Positions 6,023-11,993 of a DNA stretch of 12,353 bases are shown one piece after another. The notes under the pieces were generated by a model, which ran no database searches, had not been told where the DNA came from, and saw only the letters and a program-made list of their open reading frames with translations. Location of the stretch: assembly GCA_900550815.1 (NCBI GenBank), contig URTW01000043.1:1-12353 (forward strand). The letters are read 5' to 3'. Source of the DNA: an uncultured Collinsella sp. GTDB lineage: Bacteria > Actinomycetota > Coriobacteriia > Coriobacteriales > Coriobacteriaceae. The first letter of the stretch is position 1. Every line of letters begins with the position of its first letter. A program made the translations under genes and the position numbers.

Positions 6023-7829
6023 GTGCCTCGCCTCCTTCCTGGGTTTGAGCTTGCGTTACGGATGCCTCGGTGTCGGCCTCGACGGCCCCTTCGCCCTCGG
6101 CAGACATCTTGTTTTGCGAGGTAAAGGTCTCGCGGTAGATCTCGCTCGTCTTAAGCAGCTCGTCGTGGTTACCGATCTGCGCGATGCGGCCGCCCTCCAT
6201 GACGATGATGCGATCGGCGTCCTGCACGGAGCTGATGCGCTGGGCGATGATGAGCTTGGTCGTGTTGGGCAGATAGCTTGCCAACCCTGCGCGAATCTTG
6301 GCGTCGGTCTTGGTGTCGACGGCGCTGGTGGAGTCGTCCAGGATCAAGATCTTGGGGCGACGCAGCAGGGCGCGCGCAATGCACAGGCGCTGCTTCTGAC
6401 CGCCGGAAACATTGGAGCCGCCCTGTTCGATCCAGGTGTCATAGCCCTTGGGGAAGCCGTCGACAAACTCATCGGCGCAGGCCAGATGTGCCGCCTCGCG
6501 GACTTCCTCGTCGGTGGCGTTCGGGTCGCCCCAACGCAGGTTCTCGGCAATCGTGCCGCTAAACAGCACGTTTTTCTGCAATACCATGGCCACTTGGTGG
6601 CGCAGAGCGTCCAAGTCGTAGTCGCGCACATCCACGCCGCCCACGCGCACGGTGCCTTCGGTGGCGTCGTACAGGCGGGCGATGAGGTTTACAAGCGTGG
6701 ACTTGGCCGAGCCGGTGCCGCCGATGATGCCGATGGTCTCGCCGCTCTTAATGTGCAGGTCGATATCGTCGAGCGCCTGGCGCTTCGCATGCGCGGAATA
6801 CTTAAAGCTCACGTGGTCAAAGTCGATGGAACCGTCGGCAACCTCGAGCACAGGCTCGGCGGGATCGGCGATCGTGGGCTCGGCGGCCAGCACCTCGGTA
6901 ATGCGGTGTGCCGATTCGTCGGCCATGGTCACCATGACAAAGATCATCGACAGCTGCATCAGGCTCATGAGGATCTGGAAGCCATAGGTAAAGATCGAGG
7001 AGAGTTGGCCCACGTCGAACAGCGTTCCCTGGCTCGTGATGATGAGCTTGGAGCCCAGGTAGATGATGACGACAAATGCGCCGTTGACGCAGATGTTCAT
7101 CATGGGGTTGTTAAAGGCGAGCAGCTTCTCGGCGCGGGTGAAGTCCATCTGGACGTCGCGCGCGGCGGTCGCGAACTTCTCCTTCTCAAAGTCTTCGCGC
7201 ACGTAGCTCTTGACCACGCGCATGCCGGTGACGTTTTCCTCGACGGACTCGTTAAGGGCGTCGTACTTGTGGAACACGCGCGAGAAGATGGGGCGAACCT
7301 TAAAGATGATAAAGAACAGTCCAAAGCCCAGCAGCGGAATGATGACCAGGTAGACCATGGCAACGCTGCCGCCCATGATAAACGCCATGGTAAAGGCGAA
7401 GATCAATACCAGCGGCGCGCGCACGGCAATACGGATGATCATCATAAAGGCCTGCTGCACGTTGTTGATATCGGTGGTCAGGCGCGTGACGAGCGAGGAG
7501 CTCGAGAACTCATCGATGTTGGCAAAGCTGAACGTCTGGATCTTGTAGAACAGGTCGTGACGCAGGTTCTTGGCGAAGCCGCAGCTCGCATGGCTGCAGG
7601 TGACGCCGGCGGCGGCACCAAAAGCAAGCGACGTCAGCGCGATGAGCACCAAAAAGCCCGCGGTGGGAAGCATCTCGGCTACGGTGGCGCCGTCTTTGAT
7701 GGCGTCGATCAGGTTGGCGGTGATAAATGGAATCAGCATCTCGCAGAGCACCTCGCCAAGCACGAGCAACGGCGTGGCAACGGTGACTTTCATATAGTCG
7801 CGGATGCTGCCCATGAGGGTTTTAATCAT
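6015..7829 (-). CDS. ABC exporter half-transporter with degenerate ATP site
   Basis: This 604-residue half-transporter has about six membrane helices (residues 15-300) followed by an ATPase domain (about 335-570) and a polar, acidic tail of about 30 residues. The ATPase motifs depart from consensus at sites that matter. Walker A is GGTGSAKS (370-377), with Ala where Gly is usual. Walker B ends in D499 instead of the catalytic Glu (LILDD). The H-loop histidine is Q530 (IIAQR). The signature VSGGQ (474-478) is intact. In heterodimeric exporters such as TM287/288, BmrCD and LmrCD, one composite ATP site is degenerate in this way and its partner hydrolyses ATP. The start overlaps the MarR stop by 8 nt, and GGGAGGA lies five bases upstream inside the MarR gene. 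It is therefore the non-catalytic partner of the following ABC gene. Confidence 0.93.
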   Translation of the reverse strand: MIKTLMGSIRDYMKVTVATPLLVLGEVLCEMLIPFITANLIDAIKDGATVAEMLPTAGFLVLIALTSLAFGAAAGVTCSHASCGFAKNLRHDLFYKIQTFSFANIDEFSSSSLVTRLTTDINNVQQAFMMIIRIAVRAPLVLIFAFTMAFIMGGSVAMVYLVIIPLLGFGLFFIIFKVRPIFSRVFHKYDALNESVEENVTGMRVVKSYVREDFEKEKFATAARDVQMDFTRAEKLLAFNNPMMNICVNGAFVVIIYLGSKLIITSQGTLFDVGQLSSIFTYGFQILMSLMQLSMIFVMVTMADESAHRITEVLAAEPTIADPAEPVLEVADGSIDFDHVSFKYSAHAKRQALDDIDLHIKSGETIGIIGGTGSAKSTLVNLIARLYDATEGTVRVGGVDVRDYDLDALRHQVAMVLQKNVLFSGTIAENLRWGDPNATDEEVREAAHLACADEFVDGFPKGYDTWIEQGGSNVSGGQKQRLCIARALLRRPKILILDDSTSAVDTKTDAKIRAGLASYLPNTTKLIIAQRISSVQDADRIIVMEGGRIAQIGNHDELLKTSEIYRETFTSQNKMSAEGEGAVEADTEASVTQAQTQEGGEAHE

Positions 7830-8325
7830 CCAGTTCCTCCCAGGTTACACGGATTTTCTCGAGCATTTCGGCGAGGTCCTCGCGCTCGTCGTGGGTGAGC
7901 GCGCTAAAGGCCTGCTCTCTAAAGCGATTGCGGGCTGCCTGGTCGATGCGGGCGTTTTCCCGGCCGGTTTCGGTCAGGCGAATGGTGAGTTGCCGTCGAT
8001 CCTTGGGGTTACGGCTGCGTTCAATGAGGCCGTTCATTTCGAGCTTGGATAGGATCTCGGAAAGGGACCCCGGCTTGAGGTCGAAGTGCATGCCGAGTTC
8101 CTGCTGCGACATCTCGCCGCCGGGTTGCTTGGCCAGCAGGCAGATGATGGGCGCCTTGCCGGACACGCCTCCGCCATGAAAATGCATGTAATGGCCGCAA
8201 AAGCCCAGGCCGCTCAGGATGCGCTTGGCGAGTTTGTCTTCGGCGCTGACCGCTTCGGGTATGTCTACCGGTTGCGACGGGTCACCGCCGGGCTCATGCG
8301 GAAGGACGAGTGGTTCATCACACAT
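7822..8325 (-). CDS. MarR-family transcriptional regulator of the ABC exporter operon
   Basis: The 167-residue protein has a winged helix-turn-helix in about residues 55-122. Recognition-helix residues are near LKPGSLSEILSKLE, and the wing is NPKDRRQLTIRLTETG, which is the MarR hallmark. Flanking helices for dimerisation include the C-terminal LTHDEREDLAEMLEKI. An unusual segment CGHYMHFHGGG (43-53) has three histidines and a cysteine just before the DNA-binding domain. It might sense a metal or oxidant, but no data support that. It is the first gene of the operon and overlaps the next gene by 8 nt. A palindrome at its own promoter suggests autorepression released by a ligand, probably a compound the exporter removes. 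AAAGGAG lies 12 nt before ATG, a rather long spacing. Confidence 0.9.
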   Translation of the reverse strand: MCDEPLVLPHEPGGDPSQPVDIPEAVSAEDKLAKRILSGLGFCGHYMHFHGGGVSGKAPIICLLAKQPGGEMSQQELGMHFDLKPGSLSEILSKLEMNGLIERSRNPKDRRQLTIRLTETGRENARIDQAARNRFREQAFSALTHDEREDLAEMLEKIRVTWEELDD

Positions 8326-8346
8326 ATCTAAGCTTCGCTCCTTTCT

Positions 8347-8382
8347 TTAGTTAGGTAGAGGGATTGTTTTGTGCCTAACTAA
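8347..8382. promoter_or_regulatory. Probable MarR operator (9-bp inverted repeat)
   Basis: TTAGTTAGG (8347-8355) and CCTAACTAA (8374-8382) are exact inverted repeats, with centres 27 bp apart. The upstream half overlaps the end of the predicted -10 hexamer and the expected transcription start. The other half lies just before the ribosome site. Binding here would block transcription of MarR and both ABC genes. Assignment to this MarR protein is by position and symmetry. Confidence 0.75.
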
Positions 8383-8409
8383 TCTAGGAGCATAAGAAAT
8401 CAATGTCAA
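8381..8409 (-). promoter_or_regulatory. Sigma-70-type promoter of the MarR-ABC operon
   Basis: On the minus strand, TTGACA (8409-8404), a spacer of exactly 17 nt, and TAGATT (8386-8381) match a strong housekeeping promoter. The start would be near 8374, giving a leader of about 50 nt. Confidence 0.8.
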
Positions 8410-8424
8410 GGTACCAAACTAGTG

Positions 8425-8452
8425 GTTACGCGGTTTTGCCAAACCGCGTAAC
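8425..8452. repeat. 12-bp perfect hairpin between the MarR and kinase promoters
   Basis: GTTACGCGGTTT (8425-8436) and AAACCGCGTAAC (8441-8452) surround a 4-nt TGCC loop. There is no following T-run on either strand. It lies upstream of both genes, so it is not an obvious terminator. It may be a regulator site or a small palindromic element. Confidence 0.6.
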
Positions 8453-8501
8453 GGCTCGACGCTGCAAACGCTCCTAAGCGGCAATCTGGCGTTCAATCGT
8501 C

Positions 8502-8526
8502 GGGCATGGCCACAAGGCCTATGCCC
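8502..8526. repeat. Bulged hairpin upstream of the kinase
   Basis: GGGCATGGCC (8502-8511) pairs with GGCC-T-ATGCCC (8516-8526), with one bulged T and an ACAA loop. Its role is unknown. Confidence 0.45.
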
Positions 8527-8654
8527 CCCATTTCCGAAACCTTTCCGCAACAATGCGCTCTTCGCGACCCTGGCGACCGCTCACAACGCCTCCTGCGCTA
8601 CACTTAGTCGCACTGTGGCGCTGCTGCGCCGTGCCCGAACCAAGGGAGACCCTC

Positions 8655-9479
8655 ATGAAGAACACTCAGCTGCTGCTGATCAACGATATGTGCGGCTACG
8701 GCAAGGTCGCGCTTTCCGCCATGCTGCCGGTGCTGTCGCACATGGGCTACCGTATCCATAACCTGCCGACGGCGCTCGTTTCCGATACGCTCAACTACCC
8801 TAAGTTCTACATCCACGACACCACCGAGTACGTGCGCCAGAGCCTCGCCATCTGGGAGGAGCTCGGCTTTGAGTTCGACGCCATCTCGACCGGCTTTATC
8901 GTGACCGAGGAAGAGACGCGTATCATCTCGGACTTTTGCCACCGCCGCGCGCAAAAGGGCACCAAGGTGTTCGTCGATCCCATCATGGGCGACAACGGCA
9001 AGCTCTATGCCGGTGTGCCCGAGTCCACGATTGGCCTTATGCGGCACCTGCTGGAGTGCGCAGACTACGCGGTGCCCAACTACACCGAGGCCTGTCTGCT
9101 CGCCGATACGCCTATTGCAGAGCAGATCACGCCCGATGAGGCCCGCGCCCTTGTGGACGCCGTGCGCGAGCTGGGTGCCAAGTCGGTGGTCATTACGAGC
9201 GCCGTGGTCAATGGCACGAACGCGGTTATCGGTTACGACCATGTGGCGGGGGAGTACTTCACGATTCCCTTTGAGCTCATTCCGGTTTATTTCCCGGGTA
9301 CGGGCGACACGTTCTCGGCGGTGCTCGTCGGCCGCGTTATGGCAGGCTGGAGTCTGCAGCGCGCGACGTCCGATGCCATGCGCGTGGTAGCGGAGCTTAT
9401 CGAGCGCAATGCCGACCAGGAGGATAAGTCCGCCGGCCTTCCCATCGAGGCCTGCCTGGATGTGATTGACCATGAGTAA
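8655..9479 (+). CDS. Pyridoxal/pyridoxamine kinase (PdxK/PdxY type, ribokinase superfamily)
   Basis: This 274-residue kinase belongs to the vitamin B6 branch of the ribokinase superfamily. It phosphorylates the 5'-hydroxyl of pyridoxal, pyridoxamine or pyridoxine with ATP in the salvage route to pyridoxal 5'-phosphate. Family signatures are the N-terminal LLINDMCGYGKVALSAMLPV, the segment LPTALVSDTLNYP (38-50), VDPIMGDNGKLY (107-118), PNYTEA (141-146) and GTGDTFSA (215-222), where D218 is the expected catalytic base. I chose ATG 8655 because AAGGGAG lies six bases upstream and the protein then begins where the family begins. The upstream in-frame sequence to 8553 has no family match. Its stop overlaps the start of the following small gene by 8 nt, so the two are translationally coupled. 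PdxK and PdxY cannot be separated here. Confidence 0.9.
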   Translation: MKNTQLLLINDMCGYGKVALSAMLPVLSHMGYRIHNLPTALVSDTLNYPKFYIHDTTEYVRQSLAIWEELGFEFDAISTGFIVTEEETRIISDFCHRRAQKGTKVFVDPIMGDNGKLYAGVPESTIGLMRHLLECADYAVPNYTEACLLADTPIAEQITPDEARALVDAVRELGAKSVVITSAVVNGTNAVIGYDHVAGEYFTIPFELIPVYFPGTGDTFSAVLVGRVMAGWSLQRATSDAMRVVAELIERNADQEDKSAGLPIEACLDVIDHE

Positions 9480-9801
9480 TGCTGGCGAGGGCGGCGTCAA
9501 GCCTGCGGACGAGAACAGGCCGCTCGGCGCGCCGCGTGGCAAGCGTCCGTGTATCCGCGTGAGCTGCGTGGACCAGCTGGGTGCGTGCCGCTGCCACCAC
9601 GGTCACAAGCCGGGCGACGTTTTTGACTTCGACCGAGACCGCGGCAAGATGTGCGCCATGGCCTGCCATGTGGGCTTTCCCTATATCGATATCCTGCGCT
9701 ATGGCGGAACCGTGCCCGGCAACGAGCCCGGTACGGCAAAGTTCTGCTGCCCCGAGGTCGACACCCTCAACGTCTGGCTCGCCGAGATCGTCGACGAGTA
9801 G
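9472..9801 (+). CDS. TIGR04076-type small Cys-rich protein
   Basis: The 109-residue product has the layout of the uncharacterised TIGR04076 family: a basic strand with a Cys (residues 27-32), GHKPGDVF (44-51), a GKMCAMA-type segment (59-64), YIDILRYGGT (71-80) and a late CCP (92-94). Eight cysteines (27, 32, 39, 41, 61, 65, 92, 93) and four histidines (42, 43, 45, 66) suggest metal or iron-sulfur binding; this is inference. The first 24 residues are polar, probably disordered, and longer than I would expect for the family. ATG 9472 is preferred because it forms the same ATGAGTAA stop-start overlap with the kinase as seen elsewhere in the window. An in-frame TTG two codons earlier is unlikely. 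The coupling to a B6 kinase suggests a shared physiological context, but no function is known. Confidence 0.8.
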   Translation: MSNAGEGGVKPADENRPLGAPRGKRPCIRVSCVDQLGACRCHHGHKPGDVFDFDRDRGKMCAMACHVGFPYIDILRYGGTVPGNEPGTAKFCCPEVDTLNVWLAEIVDE

Positions 9802-9809
9802 TTGAGCGC

Positions 9810-9842
9810 AATGTGACAAAGGGACAGTTCCTTTGTCACATT
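9810..9842 (+). repeat. Dispersed palindrome, copy 2 (13-bp arms)
   Basis: AATGTGACAAAGG (9810-9822) and CCTTTGTCACATT (9830-9842) are perfect inverted repeats around GACAGTT. It begins 8 nt after the stop codon of the TIGR04076-type gene and is in the same orientation relative to that gene as copies 1 and 3 are to theirs. No T-run follows. Confidence 0.88.
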
Positions 9843-9882
9843 CGCCGATGGTGCTCCTTCTATTATGCTTGTAATATCAAAT

Positions 9883-9959
9883 CTCTGCATTTCAGCCGAT
9901 TTTAGGTTCTAAAAACTCTGCATTTCATCGATAATCAAGTATATAAACTCTGCATTTCA
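9883..9959 (+). repeat. Three phased direct repeats upstream of the AAA/DUF4143 gene
   Basis: The 12-mer CTCTGCATTTCA occurs exactly three times, at 9883-9894, 9916-9927 and 9948-9959, with start-to-start distances of 33 and 32 bp (about three helical turns). Each copy is followed within 1-3 nt by CGAT; copies 2 and 3 are also preceded by AAA. The spacers are AT-rich. TATAAA (9942-9947) touches copy 3 and is a plausible -10, with the transcription start then falling inside copy 3. A regularly phased set at a promoter points to cooperative binding of a DNA-binding protein. Confidence 0.9.
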
Positions 9960-9984
9960 TTCGATGATATTGAGGGGAGAGCCT

Positions 9985-11346
9985 ATGCTGCGTAGGAAAA
10001 TAGCGGCAGAGCTGGAGCGTTGGCTGAAGTCTACCGAGCAAAAGGCCTTATTCATCACGGGTTCTCGCCAGATCGGCAAAAGCTATTCGATTCGCGCATT
10101 TGGCAAAGCCAACCATGCAACCTACATCGAGCTTAACCTCATGGAAAATCGCCAGGCAAAAGATGCTCTTCTCGAGGCGCGGGATGCCGATGATTTCATC
10201 AGCAGGGTGACGCTTCTTTCGGGAAAGTCGATTGCACCAGGCAAAACGCTCGTGTTTAGCGATGAGGCCCAAGAGGCCCCCGACATCATGACGATGGCAA
10301 AGTTCCTTGTTGAGGACGGGAGGTGCCGCTGGGCGTTTTCGGGGTCAATGCTCGGGACTCAGTTCAAGGGCGTCAGGTCCTATCCCGTGGGGTATGTCCA
10401 CGAGCTTAGGATGTTCCCGCTCGATTTTGAGGAGTTTTGCTGGGCAACCGGGGTGAGCGAGGGGGCTCGCCAAACGATACGTGACGCGTGTATCAGCGAG
10501 AGGCCCATTCCTGATTACATTCATGACGCGATGATGGCAAACTTCAGGACCTATACCGTTGTCGGCGGAATGCCGGAGGTCGTGCAGCGTTTCCGTGACA
10601 CGCAGGGCGACCTTGCCTCTGTTCGTCAGCTACAGTCCGAGCTCAACGAACAGTACCGACGGGATATTTCCAAGTATGCAAGCGGGCGTGCCCTTCAGGT
10701 GCAGAGCATCTACGATCAGCTCCCCATTATGCTTGAGGGCGAACACAAGCGTTTCGTGCTCAATTCCATTGACCCCAAGGCGCATTATGAGAAGTACCAG
10801 CGAGATTTTGTCTGGCTTGTCGATGCCGGCGTTGCTCTCAAAGCCGATATCGTAACCGAGCCAAAGTCGCCCCTGCTCAAGACGGCACGGCCATCGCAGT
10901 TCAAGCTATACCAATCGGATACGGGCATGTTGATGGCGCGCTACCCCGTTGGAGTCGCCCAAGCGGCGTATCTTGATAGCAAGGAGCCCAATCTGGGCGG
11001 CATTTACGAAAACGTGGTGGCCCAGCAGCTGGCTGCCCAAAATCGCCAGCTTTACTACTATCAGACAAAAAAGCGCGGTGAAGTGGACTTTGTGGTCGAT
11101 GGGCCGGATGGGACGGCTGTTCCGATCGAGGTTAAATCGGGCTCCTATTACCACGCGCACGCTGCGCTCGGTCATGTGCTTGATACGGCTGAATATGGCG
11201 TAAGGCTCGGGATTGTTTTCTCGAGAGGCAACGTTGAGCGCAACGGAGCGGTTCTCTATTTGCCGCTATATGCGACCTGGGCCCTTTCGGATGTTTTGGG
11301 CGACTCCTGCGCCGAGGGGATAAAGCTGGAGGTCAAGCCGGTCTAG
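9985..11346 (+). CDS. AAA ATPase with C-terminal DUF4143 domain
   Basis: The 453-residue protein has the standard two-part layout of this widespread but uncharacterised family. The N-terminal ATPase shows Walker A GSRQIGKS (26-33), Walker B LVFSDEAQE (89-97, D93/E94) and a sensor-like FSGSMLG (118-124). A middle helical or winged-helix-like region follows (about 215-290). The C-terminal DUF4143 domain shows YENVVAQQL (341-349) and GEVDFVV...PIEVKSG (365-386), where E366/D368, E382 and K384 match a PD-(D/E)XK-like nuclease fold. ATG 9985 is preferred because GAGGGGAG lies about six bases upstream. The alternative ATG at 9964 lacks this and overlaps the third repeat. Codon choice looks less GC-biased than its neighbours, and palindromes lie on both sides, which suggests acquisition by transfer. 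No partner gene is visible. Whether it cuts DNA is unknown. Confidence 0.9.
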   Translation: MLRRKIAAELERWLKSTEQKALFITGSRQIGKSYSIRAFGKANHATYIELNLMENRQAKDALLEARDADDFISRVTLLSGKSIAPGKTLVFSDEAQEAPDIMTMAKFLVEDGRCRWAFSGSMLGTQFKGVRSYPVGYVHELRMFPLDFEEFCWATGVSEGARQTIRDACISERPIPDYIHDAMMANFRTYTVVGGMPEVVQRFRDTQGDLASVRQLQSELNEQYRRDISKYASGRALQVQSIYDQLPIMLEGEHKRFVLNSIDPKAHYEKYQRDFVWLVDAGVALKADIVTEPKSPLLKTARPSQFKLYQSDTGMLMARYPVGVAQAAYLDSKEPNLGGIYENVVAQQLAAQNRQLYYYQTKKRGEVDFVVDGPDGTAVPIEVKSGSYYHAHAALGHVLDTAEYGVRLGIVFSRGNVERNGAVLYLPLYATWALSDVLGDSCAEGIKLEVKPV

Positions 11347-11358
11347 GGCCAGTCCCGG

Positions 11359-11389
11359 ATGTGGCAAAGGGGCAGTCCCTTTGTCACAT
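11359..11389 (+). repeat. Dispersed palindrome, copy 3 (13-bp arms, one G-U)
   Basis: ATGTGGCAAAGGG (11359-11371) pairs with CCCTTTGTCACAT (11377-11389), with one position able to form only a G-U pair. It begins 12 nt after the AAA/DUF4143 stop codon. With copy 2 it brackets that gene. Confidence 0.82.
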
Positions 11390-11393
11390 TCAT

Positions 11394-11460
11394 GAGCGTG
11401 GATTTTCTCCCGTTTAGAGCGCGCTTGAACGCTCAAAGGGAGAAAATCCACGCTCGTTTT
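11394..11460 (+). terminator. Large hairpin with T-run after the AAA/DUF4143 gene
   Basis: GAGCGTGGATTTTCTCCC (11394-11411) and its exact reverse complement (11438-11455) form an 18-bp stem. The enclosed bases extend it with GAGCG (11417-11421) and CGCTC (11430-11434) plus flanking TTT/AAA, leaving an 8-nt loop. GTTTT follows on the plus strand. It lies between convergent genes, so it probably ends plus-strand transcription. On the minus strand no T-run follows. The long perfect stem is larger than a usual terminator and might be a repeated palindromic element. Confidence 0.7.
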
Positions 11461-11501
11461 ATGCCGATGGCGTGGCCCGTGTGCCCGCGCCGCCCGAGCG
11501 C

Positions 11502-11993
11502 CTACAGCTGCTCGAGCATGGCGGTGCAACCGGCGAGTACATCGCGGTAGGTGGCGTCGAAATTGCCGGTGTACCAGGGGTCGGCCACGTCGCCGGGGCG
11601 ATCGGTCCAATCGAGCAGGCGCGAGATCTTGCCATCGGGGTCCTTCCCAAAAATTCGGTACAGGGCGCGGGCGTTCTCGTCGTCCATATAGACAATGTGG
11701 TCCCAGTCGCCATACTCCGCGCGACGCACCTGACGTGCGCGATGTGCGACGACGGGAATCCCGACCTCGCGTAGCTTGGCAACGGTACCGTGGTGTGGCG
11801 GGTTGCCGATCTCCTCGGTCGAGGTCGCCGCGGAATCGATGGCAAACTCCGCCTCGCGCCCAGCGCGGCGCACGAGCTCGGTAAACACCGACTCGGCCAT
11901 CGTCGAGCGGCAGATGTTTCCATAGCAGATAAACAGTACACGTTGTATATGCGGTTTCCTTTCGATCGCCATCATCGAGCTCGAGTATCGCAT
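11502..11993 (-). CDS. Low-molecular-weight protein-tyrosine phosphatase
   Basis: The 163-residue protein carries the LMW-PTP active-site loop CYGNICRS (23-30, nucleophile C23 and R29) after the first beta strand, and the DPWYTGNF segment (138-145) whose D138 is the expected general acid. These enzymes remove phosphate from tyrosine residues in cytoplasmic proteins, often as partners of bacterial tyrosine kinases in envelope polysaccharide control; the target here is unknown. With ATG 11993 the start codon directly follows the stop of the upstream MFS gene with no gap. Two ATGs at residues 7-8 would give about 156 residues, the usual family length. No strong ribosome site separates the choices, so the true start is uncertain. 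Confidence 0.9.
   Translation of the reverse strand: MRYSSSMMAIERKPHIQRVLFICYGNICRSTMAESVFTELVRRAGREAEFAIDSAATSTEEIGNPPHHGTVAKLREVGIPVVAHRARQVRRAEYGDWDHIVYMDDENARALYRIFGKDPDGKISRLLDWTDRPGDVADPWYTGNFDATYRDVLAGCTAMLEQL

Larger units (their letters stand above)
8326..8654. other. Intergenic region between divergent MarR and kinase genes
   Basis: This 329-bp gap contains, from left to right, the MarR ribosome site, the palindromic operator, the MarR promoter, two hairpins (8425-8452 and 8502-8526), and the kinase ribosome site (8642-8648). TACACT at 8599-8604 could be a -10 for the kinase, but no matching -35 is convincing. I see no gene in it. Confidence 0.6.

Noticed and set aside
4169..7898. 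Two plus-strand open frames of about 650 codons antisense to the ABC genes
   Set aside because: Both are Val/Asp/His-rich shadows. The minus strand carries complete ABC motifs in order.
9883..9959. CRISPR array
   Set aside because: The repeated unit is 12 bp with only three copies, no cas gene is present, and the spacers are short and AT-rich.
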